Below are positions 1 to 8,305 of a stretch of DNA of 42,820 nucleotides, one piece after another. Below the pieces are notes generated by a model, which was not told the origin of the DNA, made no database searches, and saw only the letters and a program-made list of their open reading frames with translations. The DNA comes from UBA12191 sp009937185 (GTDB taxonomy: Bacteria > Planctomycetota > UBA8108 > UBA1146), in contig CALJGL010000014.1 in the NCBI GenBank assembly GCA_938075155.1, positions 1 through 42,820 on the forward strand. The letters run 5' to 3'. The position numbers and the translations under genes are program-made. How positions within the stretch are numbered: the first letter of the stretch is position 1; every line of letters begins with the position of its first letter.

Positions 1-1424
1 AACACCTTATCCAAGATGGGCTGAGTAGGATCGTTCGCTTTTCCATCCACCGATGGAAGCCCGTCAGACAAGATGAAAATCGTATTGGTACGAGCATCCT
101 GCATGAAAGCCTGTATCAATGAATCCATCGTATTGGTGTTACCGTTGTGCTTTAAGCCGTCCACCCACTTGATGGCCGCCTTCTTGTTTCCATTGGAAGC
201 AGGCGTGGCCTTCTTCTTGAACTTACTGACGGTGGTATCGAAACGAACACAGTTAAAAGCGGCATCCTTGGACATTTTACGAAGGACCTTACGAAGCTCA
301 CGCTTGGCCATTTCCATACGTGTCCAAAAACGAGCAAGGCGTTGTTGATCGGCGGTCATCTGACCTCCACCGGAACCCTGTCCAGAGTCCGATCCGTCCC
401 CTCTCGCCAAACCTGGAATGTCATCCTTGTGCACGTACTTCATAGATCCGCTGGTATCGATGACGAAAACAATATTTTTCGACTCGACCGGGACACCCCA
501 AAACTCGGGATCGTTACCACGTCTCTTACGCTTCACACCGGTTTTGCCTTCGTGGCTTTCTTCCATGGGATCAAAGGAATCTTGACGCGGCTCCCACCAC
601 GAGTACCACTCCTCGACAAGTTCAAAGTCTTGCCCTGTCAGTTCCCACAACGCGTCCCGGACCTGGTGATAAAGAACGTCTTTACGTTTCTTCACCAGTT
701 TTTCAAGCAACTTAATGAGAGGCTCGACGGAGACACCACTTTGACTCTTACGAAACGCCTCGACAGCAGCACCTTGCACAAACGCTGATTTGTCTTCAAG
801 AAATAGAACCATCAACTTTAGAGCTTCGTCATTCTGCTGCCCCTTCAGTCGATCTATTTGCTTTTGAAGTCTATCGATTTCAGCTTTCATTCGATCCGGG
901 ACAGAAGGATCGCTGCCTGGACGAGGTCCGCTTTCTTCAAGTCTCTTTAATTGTTTTTGCAGAGAGATTTTTTTGTCATTGAGTTCTCCACGCTTATTCG
1001 TGGGATAAGCGAGAATGTCAGTCATGTAGACGCGCTCTCGAAAATCACCTTTGCTATCAATTTTGTCGTACCGTTCAGTGATGTGCTCAACGATACTTGT
1101 CATCATCGACAGTTCTTCGCAGATCACGTCATAAACAGAAGGAACAGAACCGTTCGCATACCCCAGGTCATAAACCGTTTCGAGTGCATCAGGAGTTCCA
1201 TACGCAGTGATTTGTCGAATGATATCGATAGCAGAGTCATTCTCCTGACCCTGAATAGCTTTCCCGTAACTCTTTTTAAGTTTCTTGATCTCCTTGGCGT
1301 CCATCGCTTCAGCACCCACCGAAAAATCGGCGAACATAAAGCTGCAGGCACAGACCACCAACAAGGTCAAAATCCTTGAGAAACGGGATTCAATACTGAA
1401 ACATGGGACAAATGGGCGAGACAT
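1..1424 (-). CDS. Secreted von Willebrand A domain protein with HEAT-like region (3' end outside window)
   Basis: The reading frame is open from an ATG at 1424 to the window edge (474 complete codons), so the C-terminus is missing. A GGAGG precedes the ATG by 8 nt. The N-terminus has a hydrophobic signal segment (about residues 15-36, ending near FSVGA), so export is likely. Residues 150-180 are charged and coiled-coil-like; residues about 180-225 read as one or two HEAT-like helical repeats. A VWA domain follows, with the MIDAS motif DTSGS at residues 323-327, a Thr/Asn-rich segment (NTNTMDS) and an SDG whose Asp is residue 454. These three elements bind a divalent metal in VWA folds. A Gly/Ser-rich insert follows the MIDAS motif. 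The partner is unknown; VWA plus HEAT proteins of this kind are common in planctomycetes. No neighbour shares its strand until the PNP gene. Confidence 0.85.
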   Translation of the reverse strand, partial: MSRPFVPCFSIESRFSRILTLLVVCACSFMFADFSVGAEAMDAKEIKKLKKSYGKAIQGQENDSAIDIIRQITAYGTPDALETVYDLGYANGSVPSVYDVICEELSMMTSIVEHITERYDKIDSKGDFRERVYMTDILAYPTNKRGELNDKKISLQKQLKRLEESGPRPGSDPSVPDRMKAEIDRLQKQIDRLKGQQNDEALKLMVLFLEDKSAFVQGAAVEAFRKSQSGVSVEPLIKLLEKLVKKRKDVLYHQVRDALWELTGQDFELVEEWYSWWEPRQDSFDPMEESHEGKTGVKRKRRGNDPEFWGVPVESKNIVFVIDTSGSMKYVHKDDIPGLARGDGSDSGQGSGGGQMTADQQRLARFWTRMEMAKRELRKVLRKMSKDAAFNCVRFDTTVSKFKKKATPASNGNKKAAIKWVDGLKHNGNTNTMDSLIQAFMQDARTNTIFILSDGLPSVDGKANDPTQPILDKV

Positions 1425-1702
1425 GAATGTATCCTCCGCGAAATTATCACTGTCAGTCACTCTCAGGAAATCATTCTCGAGCGCAACCGGGTTCGGACTT
1501 TAAGACTGGTCTGATATTATCATGGAGACACCCTGATGGCCAAGAACTGCTGATTGGTGCTTCTTTTCCTCACTTCAGGACCTTTTCCTGACTTTCGTCA
1601 GCCTGTTGATTAAAAAATCGGGCCAAAAATCAGCAATCCTGATAATCTGCTTACAGTTTCGGTCGCTTTAGTTAGGCACATCAACACTTGCTGGAGGAGA
1701 CG

Positions 1703-2464
1703 ATGAGTCCCGAGAACGAGTTCCCCCAATATCACATCGGATTGAAGTCTGGCGACGTTTCCCCACGAATTCTGCTCGCGGGTGACCCTGAAAGGGTACG
1801 TCGGTTTTCACAGCAATTGGACAACATCCGTGGTGAATGGAGTTGTAGGGAATACCTCACCGTGACCGGAAACTGGAAAGGCACCGAAGTATCCCTGATG
1901 GCAACAGGCATGGGTGCCAGCAACATTGAGATCGCACTCGTCGAGTTATCCAAAATTGTGGACAACCCGATCCTTATTCGAGCCGGGTCTTGCGGCGGTA
2001 TTGATGACAATATCCAGTTGGGAGATCTCGTCATCAGTTGGGGCGCTGTCCGAATGGAAAATACTTCGACCACATTTGTGCCAGAAGGGTATCCAGCGGT
2101 GGCGCACCCAGAGGTCATCATGAAACTTCAAGAAGCCGCACGCCAACTCGGAGCACCGACTCATTTAGGAATTACTGCGACAGCTCCAGGATTTTATGGG
2201 GCTCAAGGAAGGCACGAGCCGGGTTTCCCACCTCGAAATCCCCATGTCATCGAAGAATTGGCGGCAATTGGTGTCGCCAATATGGAAATGGAAGCATCTA
2301 CGCTCTTTACCCTCTCGTCGATGCAACGTTGGAGAGCAGGCTGTGTATGTACGGTATTCGGACGACGCCAACAGGATCAGTTTTTGGAAAAATCGGAAAA
2401 GCCGGCTCTTGAAGATCGCTGCGTGACCGTCGCGCTAGATGCTCTGATAGCCTTAGATCTTTAG
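1703..2464 (+). CDS. udp: Uridine phosphorylase-like nucleoside phosphorylase
   Basis: Belongs to the PNP/UDP (NP-I) superfamily, which splits nucleosides with phosphate to base plus (deoxy)ribose 1-phosphate. The phosphate loop GDPER is at residues 27-31. The pattern F-Y-x-x-Q-x-R (F164, Q168, R170) matches the uracil-binding Gln and Arg of E. coli Udp. MEMEAS near residue 198 corresponds to the ribose-binding Met/Glu. The length of 253 residues matches the family. I chose ATG 1703 because GGAGGA lies 4-5 nt upstream; an in-frame TTG at 1688 would add five residues and has no ribosome binding site. The gene converges on the purine nucleoside phosphorylase with only 13 nt between stops, so pyrimidine and purine salvage are adjacent. 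Exact substrate (uridine or another nucleoside) is inferred. Confidence 0.88.
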   Translation: MSPENEFPQYHIGLKSGDVSPRILLAGDPERVRRFSQQLDNIRGEWSCREYLTVTGNWKGTEVSLMATGMGASNIEIALVELSKIVDNPILIRAGSCGGIDDNIQLGDLVISWGAVRMENTSTTFVPEGYPAVAHPEVIMKLQEAARQLGAPTHLGITATAPGFYGAQGRHEPGFPPRNPHVIEELAAIGVANMEMEASTLFTLSSMQRWRAGCVCTVFGRRQQDQFLEKSEKPALEDRCVTVALDALIALDL

Positions 2465-2477
2465 GAACTCTTATCGA

Positions 2478-3272
2478 TCAGGAAACCTTCTCGCCGGAGG
2501 TCGCGATCGCTTGCCGGACAACATCCAACACCTTGAATCGAGATTCTTGGCCAGCCTCGATCACTTCTTCGTGATTTAAGACTCCGTCAGCTGTTCCGGC
2601 AGCGGCATTGGTCACCAGTGAAAAGGCGACCACTTTCATCCCTTTCTCACGGGCAACACGTGCTTCCTGGATCGTCGACATCCCCACCAAATCCGCTCCC
2701 AAGGACTGCAACATTCTGACTTCAGCAGGGGTTTCATAGGTTGGGCCCGGCAATCCGGCATACGTCCCCTCTTCTAGAGGAGAGAGATTCAACCCGGAAC
2801 GGAACTGCCGAAGCCGATCCTGCCAATCCAAATCAAAGACACTCGGAGAACCTCCTGGAGTGATCATTCCATCCCTTTGAAAATCGAGATGCCCCGTGAT
2901 CAAGACCACTTCTCCTGGCATCCAACCGTGTCGGATTCCTCCTGCAGCATTGGTGAGAATGACATGCCTGCAACCGAGATCGGCCAATATCTCCATTCCA
3001 GTCGTCACCGTTTCAACACTATGACCTTCATAGAGATGAACCCTTCCACCGAGCAATAGTATTTTCCGGCCGTCATGATCGAAACGAATCCAGTCTCCCC
3101 CATGTCCCTCAACGGCTGGAACAGGCAATCCCGGAATCTCAGAACAAGAACACCGATCTAATTCTTTAAAGTCATCACCCTCTAATTGGATACCGGACCC
3201 CAGCACGATCCCGAGGTCAGGCTTCCAACCCTTCCACTTCTCCTCGAAATACTCTTTTGTATCCCGACTCAA
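2478..3272 (-). CDS. punA: Purine nucleoside phosphorylase (trimeric type)
   Basis: Phosphorolysis of purine nucleosides to base and ribose 1-phosphate in the cytoplasm. Class motifs are all present: GSG phosphate loop (residues 25-27), GRVHLYEGH (76-84), TNAAGG (107-112), LPGPTYETPAE, GADLVGMST and a late TNAAAG containing the Asn that favours 6-oxopurines. The 264-residue length fits the trimeric family. I place the start at TTG 3272: GGGAG lies 6 nt upstream and the TTG overlaps the TGA of the transporter gene (TTGA), implying translational coupling. A longer frame from TTG 3293 lacks such support. Forms a two-gene unit with the CNT transporter upstream. Confidence 0.92.
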   Translation of the reverse strand: MSRDTKEYFEEKWKGWKPDLGIVLGSGIQLEGDDFKELDRCSCSEIPGLPVPAVEGHGGDWIRFDHDGRKILLLGGRVHLYEGHSVETVTTGMEILADLGCRHVILTNAAGGIRHGWMPGEVVLITGHLDFQRDGMITPGGSPSVFDLDWQDRLRQFRSGLNLSPLEEGTYAGLPGPTYETPAEVRMLQSLGADLVGMSTIQEARVAREKGMKVVAFSLVTNAAAGTADGVLNHEEVIEAGQESRFKVLDVVRQAIATSGEKVS

Positions 3273-4690
3273 AGGATCACTCCCACCACGCAACCCGTCA
3301 CCAATGCAGCGATAGTTCCGCCCAACAATGCCTTGAGGCCCAAGGCCGCCAAACGAGGACGTAATTTGGGTTCCAATGACGAAATGCCCCCGATTTGAAT
3401 GGCGACACTGGCAAAATTAGCAAATCCACAAAGAGCATACGTCGTCAGAATTTTAGATCGCTCTGAGAGGGAGTCCCCCATCTCACCGGTCAAAGACAAG
3501 AAGGCCACGAATTCATTGAGCACCGTCTTCATTCCAATCAGGGAAGCGACGACGGAAACATCCGCCTGATCCACACCCAGCAACCAGGCGAAGGGATAGA
3601 AGAAATATGAGAAGAAAATGGTGAGATTGAAAGCCCCATTAAAAGCCCAGTCCATAGCACCGTTGATGAGTGCGACCATGGCGACAAAAGCAATCAACAT
3701 GGCGATAACATTCAACGCCAACATCAATCCCTCACTCGATCCCCGACACGCAGCATCTAAGACATTCGCATCGGGACTATTCACCTCAAATTTCGCAGCA
3801 GCGTCATCTTTTTGTTTTGGATCCTCCGGAATAAGAAGCTTTGCAGCCATGAGTGCTGCTGGCGCAGACATGAAACTCGCCGCTAAGAGATGACCGGGAT
3901 CGACTCCCATACCGACATAGGCGGCGAAAACACTTCCGGCGACAGTGGCCATTCCACCGGTCATCAGAGCCATGACTTCAGAGTCCGTCATCGTCTTGAG
4001 GTAGGGCCGAATCACAAGAGGTGCTTCGGTTTGCCCAGCAAAAATATTGGCGGCAGCTGCCAAAGATTCAGGACCACTTGTTCCCATGGTCTTCTGCATG
4101 ACACGCGCAATGCACCAAACGACAAATTGAAGAACCCCTATGTGATATAGCACCGCCATCACCGCAGAGACAAAAATGATCGTCCCCAGTAGCACTATCC
4201 ATAGCTGAAACCCAACCCCGTCGACAGAAGGAAGAGTTCCGAAGACCATTCCCGTGCCCATCTCCGAATATTTCAGAATCCCCTGAAATACGTCCTTGGC
4301 GCCGGCTGTAAATCGGGCCCCCCCAGAGGTCTTGAGAATCAATATCCCAAGAGTAAATTGGAGAGCCACGCCCCAAATGATCGTTCGCCAGTTCACAGCA
4401 CTCTTGCGAGTCGAAAGAAGAAAGCACAATCCCAGAAATACAAATATCCCAAGGAGACTGCGACCTCTATCCGTCACGGAAGATTTCACCGATCCGGCAC
4501 CGGACTCAGAAGATTCAGAAGATTCTTCTAACAATAAGTCCACCTCAGCAGCCACTGCTGAGGCATCTTCGACTTGAGTCACAGCGGGAGGATCTTGAAT
4601 CGTCTCCAGCATCACCGCATCCACGCAGGTATCAGGCACAACGAACAGTAACAAGAAAATCAAGTAGATCCTGCTCTTACACTGGAGCAT
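3269..4690 (-). CDS. nupC: Concentrative nucleoside transporter (CNT/NupC family)
   Basis: Inner-membrane symporter of the CNT family, which imports nucleosides with H+ or Na+. The family signature G-x-K-x-x-x-NEFVA is present (GMKTVLNEFVAF), as is GQTEAPLVIRPYL, which contributes to the substrate site. Many hydrophobic segments span the rest. Unlike E. coli NupC (about 400 residues) this protein has 473, because a signal-like N-terminus and an acidic Ser/Glu-rich stretch (about residues 28-75) precede the first core helix; that front would lie outside the core fold. Start ATG 4690 has GAGGG 6 nt upstream. The stop overlaps the start of the purine nucleoside phosphorylase gene, so uptake and phosphorolysis are coupled. 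Confidence 0.92.
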   Translation of the reverse strand: MLQCKSRIYLIFLLLFVVPDTCVDAVMLETIQDPPAVTQVEDASAVAAEVDLLLEESSESSESGAGSVKSSVTDRGRSLLGIFVFLGLCFLLSTRKSAVNWRTIIWGVALQFTLGILILKTSGGARFTAGAKDVFQGILKYSEMGTGMVFGTLPSVDGVGFQLWIVLLGTIIFVSAVMAVLYHIGVLQFVVWCIARVMQKTMGTSGPESLAAAANIFAGQTEAPLVIRPYLKTMTDSEVMALMTGGMATVAGSVFAAYVGMGVDPGHLLAASFMSAPAALMAAKLLIPEDPKQKDDAAAKFEVNSPDANVLDAACRGSSEGLMLALNVIAMLIAFVAMVALINGAMDWAFNGAFNLTIFFSYFFYPFAWLLGVDQADVSVVASLIGMKTVLNEFVAFLSLTGEMGDSLSERSKILTTYALCGFANFASVAIQIGGISSLEPKLRPRLAALGLKALLGGTIAALVTGCVVGVIL

Positions 4691-4750
4691 CTTGCACCCT
4701 CTTCCTTCAATAACTAAAGTTGGGGGAGGATAGCGTAATCACTGCCGACT

Positions 4751-4769
4751 GAACAGGGAGGACCTGTTC
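4751..4769. promoter_or_regulatory. Perfect 7-bp palindrome in divergent promoter region
   Basis: GAACAGG and CCTGTTC flank a 5-nt centre (GAGGA). It sits 60 bp from the transporter start and 42 bp from the phosphomutase start, where a shared operator would be. There is no T-run, so a terminator is unlikely. Its role as an operator is an inference. Confidence 0.35.
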
Positions 4770-4810
4770 TTCATCAGCAGTGGCCCTCTATCGCCATACA
4801 AGGAGTATCC

Positions 4811-6217
4811 ATGACACGTGATCAAAATCTTCCCAACGGTATATTCAGGACATATGACATTAGAGGTATCGTCGACGAGGACCTGACAGCTCCGAGAGTA
4901 CGCCAGATTGGCTTAGGGCTGGGTCTCCGCCTTTTCTCTGAGGGCGCGAGAACGATGACCGTCGGCCACGACATACGTACCTCCAGTCCTGACTTTGGCG
5001 CTGCGATGGCAGCCGGGCTTTGCGACGCTGGAATCAACGTCGTCGAAATTGGTGAAGTCCCCACTCCAGTCCTTTATTGGGCAGTGAAGCACCTCGGCAG
5101 CGATGGCGGCGTCATGATTACGGGAAGTCACAATCCCGTCAATTACAATGGTCTCAAAATCACACGCGGTGTGTACCCCATCTGGGGAGACGAACTTCAG
5201 GAACTTTATACCGAATGCCTGACCGCTCAACCGGCAGAGAATTCCGGCCAGAGATCCACACACAACTTGATGGAAGATTACCTCAAGAGCCGGACCGATC
5301 GATTCCAATTTCCCAAGGGGATCAAAGTCGCTATCGATTGTGGAAACGGCACGGCAGGCCCTGTGATCATTCCTCTCTTTGAAAAACTGGGCATCGAAGT
5401 CGACGCCTTGTACGCGGAGCCAGACGGAACATTCCCCAATCATCTCCCCGACCCTGAGGTTCCCAAATACATGAAGGCTCTCTGTGACAAAGTGGCACAG
5501 GGCGATTATGTGTGTGGATTTGGTTTTGATGGCGATTCAGACAGGGTCGGCTTAATCGATGAAAATGGTAAAAAGATATCCGCCGATCTTTTACTTCTCG
5601 CCTTTGCCCGTCATTTACTGCAACAAGTCCCAGGTGGAAAAATCATATACGACGTCAAATGCACAGACGATATCGAAGAGGGCATTCGCAAAGCAGGCGG
5701 AGAACCTATTCTGAGTAAAACAGGCCACTCGATCATCAAGGAAAAGATGAGAGAAACAGGAGCTATTCTCGCAGGAGAACTCTCCGGACATATCTGTGTC
5801 GGTCATGGTGGAGACGGCTTCGACGATGCTTTCTTTGCAGCGCTTCTGACTTTAGAAATAATGTCTTCGAGAAATTGCTCTTGTTCAGATCTGTTCGCAG
5901 ATATTCCCGAAAAAGTTTCGACTCCGGAAGTCAAGATTCCGGTCTCCGAAGAGAACAAATTCAAAGTCATTGAAGACATGGTCGCGATTTTCAAGAATGA
6001 CCCCAAGGGAGGAAGGATCATCGACCTCGATGGCATTCGAGTTTCCTTCGACGATGGCTGGATGTTGATTCGAGCATCCAACACAACAGCAAACCTGACC
6101 GCCAGAATTGAAGGTCGGGATACACAAGCCATGCAGCGAATCGGTGTTATCGTCCAAGAAGCGTTAGAGACTCAGCCTGTCGACATCACCCCACTCAAGG
6201 AAGCTCTAGGGAACTAG
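4811..6217 (+). CDS. Phosphomannomutase/phosphoglucomutase family enzyme
   Basis: Alpha-D-phosphohexomutase. The phosphoserine loop TGSHNP carries catalytic Ser106-His107, the metal loop is DGDSD at 239-243, the sugar-binding loop is GELSGH, and the phosphate-binding domain 4 has RASNTT near the C-terminus. The 468-residue length is standard. An AAGGAG lies 5 nt before the ATG. Family members interconvert mannose or glucose 6- and 1-phosphates. Position beside two nucleoside phosphorylases and a nucleoside transporter raises the possibility that it converts ribose 1-phosphate to ribose 5-phosphate, as some archaeal members of this family do; no DeoB-type phosphopentomutase is visible in the window. 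The family is certain, the physiological sugar is not. Confidence 0.9.
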   Translation: MTRDQNLPNGIFRTYDIRGIVDEDLTAPRVRQIGLGLGLRLFSEGARTMTVGHDIRTSSPDFGAAMAAGLCDAGINVVEIGEVPTPVLYWAVKHLGSDGGVMITGSHNPVNYNGLKITRGVYPIWGDELQELYTECLTAQPAENSGQRSTHNLMEDYLKSRTDRFQFPKGIKVAIDCGNGTAGPVIIPLFEKLGIEVDALYAEPDGTFPNHLPDPEVPKYMKALCDKVAQGDYVCGFGFDGDSDRVGLIDENGKKISADLLLLAFARHLLQQVPGGKIIYDVKCTDDIEEGIRKAGGEPILSKTGHSIIKEKMRETGAILAGELSGHICVGHGGDGFDDAFFAALLTLEIMSSRNCSCSDLFADIPEKVSTPEVKIPVSEENKFKVIEDMVAIFKNDPKGGRIIDLDGIRVSFDDGWMLIRASNTTANLTARIEGRDTQAMQRIGVIVQEALETQPVDITPLKEALGN

Positions 6218-6224
6218 ATCGAAG

Positions 6225-7175
6225 TTAAGGTTTTCTGCTGCGTTTCTTTTTCCATGCAGAAAAGCAATCTCTTGTGTCGAAATAGATCCACTGGCCTTCT
6301 CTATTGCGGGCTCGGGCCGCCGAGTTTTCGCGCTCGACTTCGCGACCACATTCAGGGCAACTGAGAAAAGCCCTCGACTCAATGAGAGAACACTCTTTAG
6401 GGAGATCGAAAAACTCGATGGGAACTTGTGCTTCTTTCCATTCCGTAATCGAGAACTCAAAAGGATGAGTCAGGGTCGCAGTGACGACATATATCGTTCC
6501 TTCGAGTGGGAACCCTTCTAGTTCTGAGACGGCTTTCAAGACCTCGGGTCCAAATGCACCACTGGCTTCTTGAAGCGGAGCCAATGAAAACGGAATATCC
6601 AGATCTGCCATCCAGAGATCTGCGATCAAACGTCCATTCTCTAGCACTTGGACTTGGCGAAGTTTTTCCCCATCACGATTTCGAGCAGCATCTGTTCGTA
6701 CCACCTCAATTTCTCTGATCGATTCGCCGGCATCATTGAGGCGAATATGGGCAGCCTCCAGCATCTCCAATCGTTCCGATTCGGGTAGCCCCTTGAGACG
6801 TGAAACAAACTGCTTTTCTTGTATGCGTCTATTTTCTTGGATCTCTGACAAGTCGGTCAATTCACGATATTGCTTCCCGTCAGCGGATATCTCCCAAAGA
6901 ACATCTGGATCACGATCCAGTCGAAGTATTTGAACCAACCCCCGACTTCGGTCATCGACAAATGATCGATCTTTGGCGAGGACCACAAACTGAACTGATA
7001 CCTGTTCATCGGGACTACCCGGGCGTCCCTTCAGTGTTTGCGTGAAAGACACCACTTGAATTCTACGGGATTCAGACTTCGCCACTGAAGGTTGCTGGAT
7101 ACCGGGGTCTGCGCTCACTTGGAATGACAGAAATATCCCCAGCCAGCTGACTCCAAATAGGTTCAACAGCATCAT
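6225..7175 (-). CDS. Secreted protein with C-terminal YHS-like Cys motif, unknown function
   Basis: I do not recognise the family. From ATG 7175 the protein has 316 residues and opens with a signal peptide (MMLLNLFGVSWLGIF..., cleavage near VSADP). The middle is charged and beta/alpha mixed with no motif I can name. The last 55 residues contain C-x(9)-CPECG, then a Gly followed by IYFDTRDCFSAW. This spacing (CPxCG...G..YF...C) resembles YHS/TRASH metal-binding domains, though the canonical YFC is YFD here. The start overlaps the epimerase stop as ATGA, and AAGGAG lies at the overlap; an in-frame TTG at 7202 seems less likely. It is the last gene of a coupled three-gene operon with the epimerase and the M29 aminopeptidase. 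Confidence 0.75.
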   Translation of the reverse strand: MMLLNLFGVSWLGIFLSFQVSADPGIQQPSVAKSESRRIQVVSFTQTLKGRPGSPDEQVSVQFVVLAKDRSFVDDRSRGLVQILRLDRDPDVLWEISADGKQYRELTDLSEIQENRRIQEKQFVSRLKGLPESERLEMLEAAHIRLNDAGESIREIEVVRTDAARNRDGEKLRQVQVLENGRLIADLWMADLDIPFSLAPLQEASGAFGPEVLKAVSELEGFPLEGTIYVVTATLTHPFEFSITEWKEAQVPIEFFDLPKECSLIESRAFLSCPECGREVERENSAARARNREGQWIYFDTRDCFSAWKKKRSRKP

Positions 7176-8305
7176 GCTCCTTTTTGCCAGACTGTTGCCC
7201 AATCCGACTCTACAAATGTGCGGTGCTGATCAGTAGGCACGACGCCATGACCAGCGGTGTTATTCAGAAGAACGATATCACCCTTGAAATCAATCCCTCC
7301 GGAAAAGGGATGCTCAGGCATAAAAAGAGGGGTGTCCAGATCGATCCAGTCAAAACCGCCCAGAGATGTCGCCAAATGAGCTGAAAACGTCATTGAAAGT
7401 GGTGACTCGACCATTCCACCTATCATCAAACGCGCATTTTGCTTTTGGGCCAGCTCTTGCATACGAACAGCCTCGAGTACTCCACTTTTCTGAGTCTTCA
7501 GGTTTATTCCGTCAAATCCGCCTTGTTGAATCAAGTTAATTACTTCATCCGATCGGGTGCAAGATTCGTCGGCGAGCATCGGAATAGAACTCGATTCGGA
7601 AAGCGTCCGTTGTGCATCGCTGTCTGAAGGATCAAAAAGTTGTTCAATGAAGGATACGGGCAAGGATCTATTTTCGATTTCGCTCACTAAATGGAGAGCG
7701 TCGACTTTCGAATATCCACAATTCGCATCGAGTAAAAGTTGGCAATCCGAAGCACACCTATGAACTGCCTCTATCCGTGCAATATCAAGCTCCACGTCAC
7801 CCTGAATTTTGATCTTCAGTCGACGGAACCCTTTTTTCAGAAATTTCATTGCGGATCTCTCGGCATGATCGGAGTCACCGATGACCACCGTAATTCCGGT
7901 CTTCAATTCCTGTTGCTGGATGCCACCAAAGATCTCATATATCGGGATTCCCTCAATGCGTCCTTTGAGGTCAAACCACGCCATTTCAAGCGCCGCCAAT
8001 AGCGGCCCTGGAACCTGTCCACCGAGAGTGTCCGAAATGCGATAAATATCCCGTAGTTCAATATCGTCCAGTACTGGAGTGATCGCTTTTAACGATTCCA
8101 CCACCGTCTCTCGGTCATATCCGTCATATGCGGGAAATGGAGCGGCTTCACCCCATCCGAATTCTCCGCTGTCAGAAGTCCAACGAAGAAGCAGAAGACG
8201 AGCGACTTCAGATCCTCCCCCTGAGATTTGAAAAGATTCGTTCAGAGGTATATCGACTGAACGAAAATCCAACTTTTGAATACACTCTTGTATCGGAGAT
8301 ATCAT
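7172..8305 (-). CDS. Dipeptide (L-Ala-D/L-Glu type) epimerase, enolase superfamily
   Basis: Member of the muconate lactonising/mandelate racemase subgroup of the enolase superfamily. Numbering from ATG 8305: KIK at 164-166 (second Lys is the catalytic base), metal ligands Asp193 (LLDAN), Glu221 (FIEQ) and Asp246 (LADES), and the opposite-face base Lys270 (INLK). The C-terminal GGMVES resembles the glycine/Glu motif of Ala-Glu epimerases, which bind the dipeptide amino group. These enzymes convert L-Ala-D-Glu from murein to L-Ala-L-Glu, making it cleavable by ordinary peptidases. The ATG overlaps the aminopeptidase TGA (ATGA); TTG 8320 is an alternative start. The M29 aminopeptidase upstream supports murein peptide use. 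The dipeptide specificity is inferred. Confidence 0.85.
   Translation of the reverse strand: MISPIQECIQKLDFRSVDIPLNESFQISGGGSEVARLLLLRWTSDSGEFGWGEAAPFPAYDGYDRETVVESLKAITPVLDDIELRDIYRISDTLGGQVPGPLLAALEMAWFDLKGRIEGIPIYEIFGGIQQQELKTGITVVIGDSDHAERSAMKFLKKGFRRLKIKIQGDVELDIARIEAVHRCASDCQLLLDANCGYSKVDALHLVSEIENRSLPVSFIEQLFDPSDSDAQRTLSESSSIPMLADESCTRSDEVINLIQQGGFDGINLKTQKSGVLEAVRMQELAQKQNARLMIGGMVESPLSMTFSAHLATSLGGFDWIDLDTPLFMPEHPFSGGIDFKGDIVLLNNTAGHGVVPTDQHRTFVESDWATVWQKGA

Noticed and set aside
1732..2426. Several overlapping frames on both strands inside the uridine phosphorylase gene
   Set aside because: Only the plus-strand 253-residue frame carries nucleoside phosphorylase motifs and a ribosome binding site.
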